A stretch of DNA of 64,000 nt. Source: Moorella glycerini (GTDB lineage Bacteria > Bacillota > DSM-521 > Neomoorellales > Neomoorellaceae). The stretch covers positions 1,302,001-1,366,000 of the forward strand of contig NZ_CP046244.1 of NCBI RefSeq assembly GCF_009735625.1, written 5' to 3'. Within the stretch, counting starts at the first letter, position 1, and every line of letters starts with the position of its first letter. The notes beneath the pieces were generated by a model, which did not search any database, was not told the origin of the DNA, and was given only the letters and a program-made list of their open reading frames with translations. This document shows, in pieces, positions 58,669 through 64,000 of this stretch. The position numbers were made by a program, and so were the translations under genes.

Positions 58669-59796
58669 TCAGAAAAATTCCCGCAGTACATAATCACGGA
58701 ACATCGGCTCAACGAATGTATAAGACCCGCGCCCCTTCTTCTCGATCACTGTTTTAGCCAGCAAATGATCTATCGTCCGCTTAATTTCATTAGGATTGGC
58801 GTTTTCTATGCTATAAATGCTGGTTCCTGTGGCAATGCGCTTTAATACCTGGCGTCCAGTGAAACTCAGGTTTAGATCGTCTAGTAATTCATCGTAGATG
58901 GGTGCAAGAGTCAGCAGGGCGCGATCATATCCCAAGCGTACAATCTCAAGGGATATGGTGTTCTGCCCGGCTTCAAGCAATGCGTAGTATAGTTCGGAAC
59001 ATACAACCATCGTGTCCTGGGGGTGCCCTCCGGTTTTACGGGTAATCTCCTTTATTGCTTCCGGGGTAGATGTGATTCCCCTGGTGCGGAACTTTTTGGC
59101 AATATATTCCACCCAGGCCGTTTCGGGAATCGAGGGTATGGGAAGAATAGTGGCGAACCGGTAAAAGGCTTCCTTTTTGTCAGCGAATAGGGTTTTCATC
59201 ATGCCCTCTTTTGATCCCAGGAACAAGTAGGCCACATCTTCTTGATTTTGAAAATAGGAACGCATCTTTTTATAGATTTCCGTCCCTGCTACCCGGGAAG
59301 CGTCTTGAAATTCATCGAACAAGATAACCACCGGCTTTTTATCCCGTTTAGCCAACACCCCGGGCAAGTTCAGCGCATAGTCAAGCAAGGCTTCATCGCT
59401 TTGCTCGCCTTGCGAAAGCCCCAAATCGAGTTCAAGGTCCTGGAGCTTAATTGCCAGTTTCGCAGTGCCGACAATGGTTTTAGTCCGGTCTTTCCACGCG
59501 TCGATTGTCTTGCGAATGCCAGTCCTGTTTTCCAGGCAAGCGTTAATCAGCGCAACAGCCAGATCGCGCTTGCTGGAAAGCCGGAAAAGATCAACTGAAG
59601 CGATATAAAAACCTTTTACCTTTAGCTGCCTTAGCACCTCATGGGCCAACGAGGTTTTTCCTATGCGCCGTGGGCCGTAAAGCATGACGCTTTGACCCTC
59701 AGAGAGCCTAGTTACAAGGGAGGTAATGAAGTCCTCCCTGTCGACGATATCTTCTTCTGCAACAGGACCGCCGATGGGAAATAGCTTACCTGGCAT
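58669..59796 (-). CDS. AAA+ ATPase of the ATPase_2 (archaeal) type
   Basis: A 375-residue STAND-like ATPase. Walker A is MLYGPRRIGKTSLAHEV, Walker B VVILFDEFQDAS, sensor motif YLFLGSKEGMMK. A winged-helix domain is likely at the C-terminus (GTSIYSIENANPNEIKRTID). ATG 59796 follows AAGGGGCG; TTG 59802 is too close. Such genes are common, mobile and mostly uncharacterised; some act in defence or mobile elements. It is AT-richer than its neighbours, faces against the conserved metG-tatD run and starts exactly at the tatD stop, so insertion is likely. Confidence 0.8.
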   Translation of the reverse strand: MPGKLFPIGGPVAEEDIVDREDFITSLVTRLSEGQSVMLYGPRRIGKTSLAHEVLRQLKVKGFYIASVDLFRLSSKRDLAVALINACLENRTGIRKTIDAWKDRTKTIVGTAKLAIKLQDLELDLGLSQGEQSDEALLDYALNLPGVLAKRDKKPVVILFDEFQDASRVAGTEIYKKMRSYFQNQEDVAYLFLGSKEGMMKTLFADKKEAFYRFATILPIPSIPETAWVEYIAKKFRTRGITSTPEAIKEITRKTGGHPQDTMVVCSELYYALLEAGQNTISLEIVRLGYDRALLTLAPIYDELLDDLNLSFTGRQVLKRIATGTSIYSIENANPNEIKRTIDHLLAKTVIEKKGRGSYTFVEPMFRDYVLREFF

Positions 59797-59827
59797 TATC
59801 AACGCCCCTTGATCTTATTATCCATGA

Positions 59828-59870
59828 TTATTACTTATTGTGTAATATTATATTACATAAGGCGTAATAA
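59828..59870. repeat. Nested AT-rich palindrome upstream of the ATPase gene
   Basis: Inner arms TGTAATA (59841-59847) and TATTACA (59851-59857) and outer arms TTATTAC (59828-59834) and GTAATAA (59864-59870) share one centre at 59849. The repeated TTAC/GTAA half-sites look like an operator for a dimeric or tetrameric regulator, possibly the ATPase itself, or an element end. Confidence 0.6.
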
Positions 59871-59944
59871 AGCAATATTTTCCCGGCCAATCCAAAACTC
59901 GCTCCAGGAAATAGGGGTATACCGCTTGAAATAACCTATAATCC

Positions 59945-59971
59945 CTCCTGCCTCAGGGCAGGAGTTTTTTT
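59945..59971 (+). terminator. Orphan plus-strand terminator
   Basis: Perfect stem CTCCTGCC (59945-59952) and GGCAGGAG (59957-59964), loop TCAG, seven T. No plus-strand gene ends nearby; the closest is tatD, 1.28 kb upstream beyond the minus-strand ATPase gene. Confidence 0.85.
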
Positions 59972-60035
59972 ACGGGTATAAAAGGCGAATATTCTGGCAA
60001 GGCTATAGCTGGCATAAAGTGGAAGGAGTGACGTC

Positions 60036-61022
60036 ATGTTCAAGATGTTACCCCCTTCCGGCCAGCGGCCTGCCCCTGGCCGGAGAAAGTCATTGCTGGC
60101 GCTGGCCTGCCTGCTGCTGGGGCTCCAGTCCCTGCTGCTGGCCGGCTGGACCAGTAATCGCGTCGATATTTTCACCGATGGCAGCGCCAGGCAGGTAGCC
60201 ACCGGCCAGTGGTACCTGGGCGACAGCCGGGGCCCGACCGGTTGCCAGGTACGGATAGGCGACTGGGTTTTACCCCTGCCCGGTGCCTGGTTCTGGCCGG
60301 GCTTAAAACTGACCATGGCCGGCGTAGTACCGGTAGCGGCCGAGATTGCCGGCCAGCCTCTCTGGTCCCAGGTACCGCTGCCGGCAGTAGCCGGAATCCT
60401 GGCCCAGGAGGGCATAACCCTGGGTCCTGAAGACAGGGTAGATAGCAACCTGGGCAGCAATGACCCTTACCAGTATATCCGGGTCATCAGGGTGGAAAAT
60501 ACCATTGAACTGCGCCAGGAAGCAGTACCGCCTCCCCTGGTGCGCCGGCCGGATCGGACTTTACGGCCGGGGAAGGAAAAAGTGGTCCAGGAAGGCCAGC
60601 CGGGAGTACGTTATTATAAATACCAGGTAAAGAAAGAGAATGGCGTCGAAGTCGAGCGCCAGCTCCTGGAGACCTGGATCGAAGTCCAGCCCCAGCCGCG
60701 GATAGTGGCCTACGGTAGCCGTGCCTACCCGGCAGTTACGGCGGCCCGGGCGGGGGATACCCTGAAGGTGATAGCTACGGCCTATACCCATACCGGCAAC
60801 CGGACGGCTACCGGCATTTGGCCCTACCGGGGAATAGTTGCCGTCGATCCCCGGGTCATACCCCTGGGAACCAGGCTTTACGTAGAAGGCTACGGCTATG
60901 CCGTGGCCCAGGACACGGGCGGCCTGATTAAGGGCAACCGCATTGATATCTTTGTAGATAGCGAGGCCGAAGCCATCCAGTGGGGTCGGCGGCCGGTTAC
61001 GGTGCGGATTCTCGGTTATTAG
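60036..61022 (+). CDS. 3D-domain cell-wall protein, YabE-like copy 1
   Basis: A 328-residue secreted or anchored protein. A hydrophobic signal (LLALACLLLGLQSLLLAGW) is at residues 19-37. A degenerate DUF348-like region and a G5-like part (KVVQEGQPGVRYYKYQVKKE) precede the C-terminal 3D domain, where ATAYTHTGNRTATGIWPYRG, VIPLGTRLYVEGYG and DTGGLIKGNRIDIFV carry the three Asp. Such domains act like lytic transglycosylases (MltA, Rpf-like). ATG 60036 follows GGAAGGAG. A paralogue follows. Confidence 0.87.
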   Translation: MFKMLPPSGQRPAPGRRKSLLALACLLLGLQSLLLAGWTSNRVDIFTDGSARQVATGQWYLGDSRGPTGCQVRIGDWVLPLPGAWFWPGLKLTMAGVVPVAAEIAGQPLWSQVPLPAVAGILAQEGITLGPEDRVDSNLGSNDPYQYIRVIRVENTIELRQEAVPPPLVRRPDRTLRPGKEKVVQEGQPGVRYYKYQVKKENGVEVERQLLETWIEVQPQPRIVAYGSRAYPAVTAARAGDTLKVIATAYTHTGNRTATGIWPYRGIVAVDPRVIPLGTRLYVEGYGYAVAQDTGGLIKGNRIDIFVDSEAEAIQWGRRPVTVRILGY

Positions 61023-61180
61023 GTAAAAAATTCCAGGCGCGGGGGCAGGAAAATCTTGCCCCCGCGTCGAAGTATTTATAGAGACTTCTTCCGGGCGCAA
61101 CCAGCGTCCGGAGGCAACCTCCCCTCCAATGGCAGTAAAGCTGTATTAGATTTTAAATTTAAATTAGCAAGAGGTGACTC

Positions 61181-62182
61181 ATGGACGGGTGGATTACTTA
61201 CTGGCGCCAGAAGAATTCCCGGGGGCGCCGCCGGCCCTGGCTCTGGCTCCTGGTGGCGGTATCAGTGCTTTTTGCCGGCACCGGGTGGGGAGTAATGAAC
61301 TTTGCCTGGAAGCAGGTAACCCTCCAGGTAGACGGGCGGGAGAGCGTAGCCCGGACCTTTGCCGGCCAGGTAGGGCGATTTTTAAATGAGCAGCAAATTA
61401 CCCTGGGGCCAGAGGATGTTGTTCTTCCTGCCCTGGACGCACCTGTGACTAAAGGTATGGTGGTGACGGTCAAAAGGGCCGTCCTGGTAAAGATAATTGC
61501 CGACGGGCAGGAAAGGGAAATATGGACTCCTCCGGTGACGGTGGCCGAGGTTTTAAACAAGGCGGGGGTAACTTTGCAGCCGGAAGACCGGGTTACCCCG
61601 GGTGTAACTGCCACCGTAAGGGCAGGAGACACAATTAAAGTTACCAGGGTCACCTACAAAATGGAAACGGTTAAGAGCGAAATTAACTACCGGGTGGAGC
61701 GTCGACCCGACGGGGAGATAGAAAAAGGCATTACCCGCCTGGTGCAGAGGGGGCAGAAGGGCCTCCAGGAAGAAACTTACCGGATCGTCTATGAAGACGG
61801 GCAGGAAGCAGGCCGCGAACTGGTGGCAACTAAGGTCGTTAAAGAACCTGTACCGGAAATAATAGCTGTAGGAGCCCTGGATATGGCTTCCCGCGGGGGG
61901 TACAGTTTCCGCTTTGAGCGGGTTTTCTGGGCCGTTGCTACGGCTTATACCCACTCGGGCTCACGGACGGCGACGGGGGTTTATCCCCGGGTAGGTACCA
62001 TTGCCGTTGACCCGGATGTAATTCCCCTGGGTACCAGGCTCTACGTCGAAGGCTATGGCTTTGGCATTGCCCAGGATGTGGGCAGTGCCATCAAGGGTAA
62101 CCGCATTGACGTTTTCCTGGATACGGAGGCGGCTACGGCCCGCTGGGGCGTCCGCCGGGTGAAGGTTTACGTGTTGAAATAG
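61181..62182 (+). CDS. G5/3D-domain cell-wall protein, YabE-like copy 2
   Basis: A 333-residue protein with one N-terminal membrane segment (WLWLLVAVSVLFAGTGWGV), DUF348 repeats (VTLQVDGRESVARTFAGQVG and VLVKIIADGQEREIW), a G5 domain (TRLVQRGQKGLQEETYRIVY) and a 3D domain (ATAYTHSGSRTATGVYPRVG, DVGSAIKGNRIDVFLDTEA). This is the full YabE layout. ATG 61181 follows AGAGGTGA. It and copy 1 are tandem paralogues, with copy 1 more divergent outside the 3D domain. The 158-base gap holds a GC-rich hairpin (61038-61066) without T-run. Confidence 0.92.
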   Translation: MDGWITYWRQKNSRGRRRPWLWLLVAVSVLFAGTGWGVMNFAWKQVTLQVDGRESVARTFAGQVGRFLNEQQITLGPEDVVLPALDAPVTKGMVVTVKRAVLVKIIADGQEREIWTPPVTVAEVLNKAGVTLQPEDRVTPGVTATVRAGDTIKVTRVTYKMETVKSEINYRVERRPDGEIEKGITRLVQRGQKGLQEETYRIVYEDGQEAGRELVATKVVKEPVPEIIAVGALDMASRGGYSFRFERVFWAVATAYTHSGSRTATGVYPRVGTIAVDPDVIPLGTRLYVEGYGFGIAQDVGSAIKGNRIDVFLDTEAATARWGVRRVKVYVLK

Positions 62183-62236
62183 GCACCGGTACCGGCTCAG
62201 GCATTGCTGCTAGGGTAGCGGCATAAAATGGTAACT

Positions 62237-62266
62237 AACACCACCCCGCGAGGTGGTGTTTATTTT
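62237..62266 (+). terminator. Terminator after the YabE-like pair
   Basis: AACACCACC (62237-62245) and GGTGGTGTT (62252-62260), a six-base loop, followed by TATTTTT. Confidence 0.8.
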
Positions 62267-62307
62267 TGCTTTCCCACATCTCATAGGGTTTTTCCATTTA
62301 CATATAT

Positions 62308-62336
62308 TTGTACCATGGCTGCAGATGTAGTATAAT
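62308..62336 (+). promoter_or_regulatory. Promoter of rsmA
   Basis: TTGTAC at 62308-62313, a 17-base spacer and TATAAT at 62331-62336. The ribosome-binding site GGAGGG follows nine bases later. Confidence 0.8.
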
Positions 62337-62356
62337 ACCTCTATGGAGGGATTGGG

Positions 62357-63238
62357 GTGGATTCTGTAGCCACGCCAGGCAAAACCCTGGCCCTGGTCCG
62401 GGAAAAGGGGCTGGTACCCCGTAAATCCCGGGGCCAGAATTTTCTTGTGGATGTAAATATCGTGCGGAAAATTGCCGGGGCCGCTGGCCTTGGCCCTGAT
62501 GATACTGTTGTCGAGATAGGTCCCGGGCTGGGAGCCCTTACCCAGGAGCTGGCGGAACAGGCGGGACTGGTAATAGCCATTGAGATCGACCGGGATTTAA
62601 TATCTGCTCTAAAAGAAACCTTGAAGGATAAGGCCAATGTGCGCCTGGTTGCCGGCGATGCCTTAAAAGTTGATTTTGACGAATTAGTTGCCAGATTTAA
62701 GGGAAATGGAGGAGGAAGGTTGCCCACTTATAAGCTAGTGGCCAACCTTCCTTATTATATAACCACCCCCATCCTGATGCATTTACTGACCGGTAAATTT
62801 CAGATTACGGAACTTGTTTTAATGGTCCAGGCCGAAGTGGGCTACCGGATGCTGGCCTTACCGGGAAGCAAGGATTATGGCTCTTTGAGTGTAGTGGTCC
62901 AGTATTATACGAAACCGGCCATTATCTTGAAGGCACCGCGCACCGTCTTTTACCCGCGGCCGGAGGTCGACTCCCTGGTAGTGAAACTAACCCGCCGGCC
63001 GGAGCCGGCGGTACAGGTAGGGGATGAAGATTTCTTTTTCCAGGTAGTCCGGGCCGCCTTTAACCAGCGACGTAAAACCCTTTTAAACGCCCTGGGGAGC
63101 CTGGGACTGGAACGTCCCCTGTTACTAAAAGCTATGGCAGTTACCGGAGTGGAACCCCGGCGAAGGGGAGAAACCTTGACGATTGAAGAGTTTGCTAACT
63201 TGAGTAAAGCGTTACAGCAACAAATGGAAAGAAGGTGA
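62357..63238 (+). CDS. rsmA: 16S rRNA A1518/A1519 dimethyltransferase
   Basis: A 293-residue KsgA protein. SRGQNFLVDVNIVRKIA and VVEIGPGLGALTQELAEQ form the SAM site, LVANLPYYITTPILMHLL holds the NLPY catalytic motif, and FYPRPEVDSLVVKL and AFNQRRKTLLNAL complete the family signature. It dimethylates two adenines near the 3' end of 16S rRNA. GTG 62357 follows GGAGGG by six bases. Confidence 0.96.
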   Translation: MDSVATPGKTLALVREKGLVPRKSRGQNFLVDVNIVRKIAGAAGLGPDDTVVEIGPGLGALTQELAEQAGLVIAIEIDRDLISALKETLKDKANVRLVAGDALKVDFDELVARFKGNGGGRLPTYKLVANLPYYITTPILMHLLTGKFQITELVLMVQAEVGYRMLALPGSKDYGSLSVVVQYYTKPAIILKAPRTVFYPRPEVDSLVVKLTRRPEPAVQVGDEDFFFQVVRAAFNQRRKTLLNALGSLGLERPLLLKAMAVTGVEPRRRGETLTIEEFANLSKALQQQMERR

Positions 63239-63243
63239 TGCCG

Positions 63244-63720
63244 GTGTATTATATCAGTCCTACTAAGGGTCGCCTGACGGCTGAAGAAATGTTTGCCGAC
63301 ATGATGCAGTTTATCGAGGCCAATCCCGAGGCCCAGTACAAGATCATTATAGGCTCGGATTCCCAGGCCCGGGTCCGTACCTGCTTTGTCACGGCTGTCA
63401 TAGTCCACCAGGTAGGCCGGGGAGCTCGCTACTACTACAGTAAAAGGTACCAGCGCAAGATTACGTCCCTGCGCCAGAAGATCTTTTATGAAACGGCTTT
63501 GAGCCTGGAAACGGCCAGCTTTATCGCCCAGAAGCTGGCGGCCAACGGTCATGCTGATCTCAACCTGGAGATCCACCTGGACATCGGGCCCAACGGCAAT
63601 ACCAGGGAATTAATCCGGGAAATTGTCGGCATGGTGGTGGGCAGCGGTTTTGCCGCCAGGATCAAACCCTATTCCTGCGGGGCCTCCAAGGTAGCCGATA
63701 AGTACACCAAGAGCGGCTAA
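63244..63720 (+). CDS. YkuK-like DUF458 RNase H-fold protein
   Basis: A 158-residue protein of the DUF458/YkuK family, predicted to have an RNase H-like fold. YYISPTKGRLTAEEMFADMM, KIIIGSDSQAR and LEIHLDIGPNGNTRELIREI are the conserved parts. GTG 63244 lies eight bases after AGAAGG; ATG 63238 overlaps the rsmA stop and is the alternative. Function unknown; it may share the rsmA transcript. Confidence 0.82.
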   Translation: MYYISPTKGRLTAEEMFADMMQFIEANPEAQYKIIIGSDSQARVRTCFVTAVIVHQVGRGARYYYSKRYQRKITSLRQKIFYETALSLETASFIAQKLAANGHADLNLEIHLDIGPNGNTRELIREIVGMVVGSGFAARIKPYSCGASKVADKYTKSG

Positions 63721-63806
63721 GGGTGAAAATATGTGGAGCACGTCATAAATGTTAAATGGAGTCAGGAGTAAATTGCGGGTGCTTATATATTCGGGTGCTT
63801 ATATAA

Positions 63807-63846
63807 AAGAGGTGGCCACCCTTATCCCGCGGGGTTGCCACCTCTT
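63807..63846 (+). terminator. Stem-loop after ykuK
   Basis: A ten-pair stem AAGAGGTGGC (63807-63816) with GCCACCTCTT (63837-63846), loop of 20 with its own pairing, then CTAGTTTAA. The T-run is poor. Confidence 0.55.
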
Positions 63847-64000
63847 CTAGTTTAATAGACTGGTTCCGTACTTTTTAACCCAACTTTGACACTAAAACTT
63901 CTATTTCAAGGGCTTAAAGACCACCAAGACTAGTAATATCAACGATCTTTCTCTACCGAAGTCGGCAAAACGTAGTGAAAACAAATCTGCCTTAGAGTAT
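63847..64000. other. Window end, no firm gene
   Basis: On the minus strand a frame open from the window edge to a stop at 63901 reads ADLFSLRFADFGRERSLILL and ends after about 33 codons. It could be the tail of a gene outside the window, such as a transposase, but nothing in it is diagnostic. Confidence 0.25.

Noticed and set aside
61023-61180. A cyclic-di-AMP (ydaO-type) riboswitch before the second YabE-like gene, as these often precede wall-lysis genes
   Set aside because: The gap is only 158 bases, and I could not find the conserved core; the hairpin at 61038 is a plain GC-rich inverted repeat.

Overview
The window looks like chromosome from a thermophilic, anaerobic, spore-forming Clostridia of the Moorella type. 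This is an inference, not a database match. It rests on the gene order dnaX-ybaB-recR-yaaL-bofA and tmk-holB-ricT-yabA-rsmI-abrB-metG-tatD-(yabE-like)-rsmA, a T-box leader, ferredoxin-linked 2-oxoacid oxidoreductase genes, frequent GTG/TTG starts, and moderately high GC with AT-rich regulatory gaps.

Region 1 (1-1136) is the right part of a transposon: a truncated ExeA/TniB-type AAA+ ATPase, a small unknown gene, and a probable element end. Region 2 (about 1200-23230) is one long catabolic island. It holds DeoR and LacI regulators, three PfkB/ribokinase-family kinases, a mannose-6-phosphate-isomerase-like protein, a ribose-type ABC importer, three uroporphyrinogen-decarboxylase-fold (UroD/MtaA-like) proteins and a DUF4432 epimerase-like protein. 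These lead into a bacterial microcompartment (BMC) operon: two hexamer shell proteins, one EutN/CcmL pentamer protein, one PduT-like tandem shell protein with a Cys at position 38, a class II aldolase, PduL, a CoA-acylating aldehyde dehydrogenase, a PduS/RnfC-like Fe-S flavoprotein and acetate kinase. The apparent logic is sugar import, phosphorylation, aldol cleavage inside the shell, oxidation of a short aldehyde to acyl-CoA, acyl-phosphate, then ATP. No alcohol dehydrogenase is present in the locus. The aldolase carries an internal Cys-rich insert and a helix resembling an encapsulation peptide. This is my best candidate for the undescribed system.

Region 3 (23208-25107, minus strand) has a VapBC pair and a class I aminotransferase. 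Region 4 (25223-35137) has a methyltransferase, a T-box leader, a class V aminotransferase, serA, serS, a NarL-type two-component system, a DoxX-like membrane protein, then tRNA genes: Ser(TGA), Ser(GCT), Arg(ACG), Arg(CCT), tadA, Ser(CGA), Ser(GGA), followed by SRP RNA. Region 5 (35208-42181) holds dnaX, ybaB, recR, yaaL, bofA, a P-loop protein with a disrupted start, and a four-subunit 2-oxoacid:ferredoxin oxidoreductase.

Region 6 (42182-50416) is more accessory: gene-poor gaps, an isochorismatase-family hydrolase, a decayed toxin-antitoxin remnant, a formyltransferase-like gene, a three-gene glycolate/lactate dehydrogenase operon and a polysaccharide deacetylase. Region 7 (50468-64000) is the conserved replication/translation neighbourhood (a decarboxylase-family gene, tmk, holB, ricT, yabA, rsmI, abrB, metG, tatD, two G5/3D-domain cell-wall proteins, rsmA, ykuK). 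It is interrupted by one minus-strand AAA ATPase gene lying exactly against the tatD stop codon.
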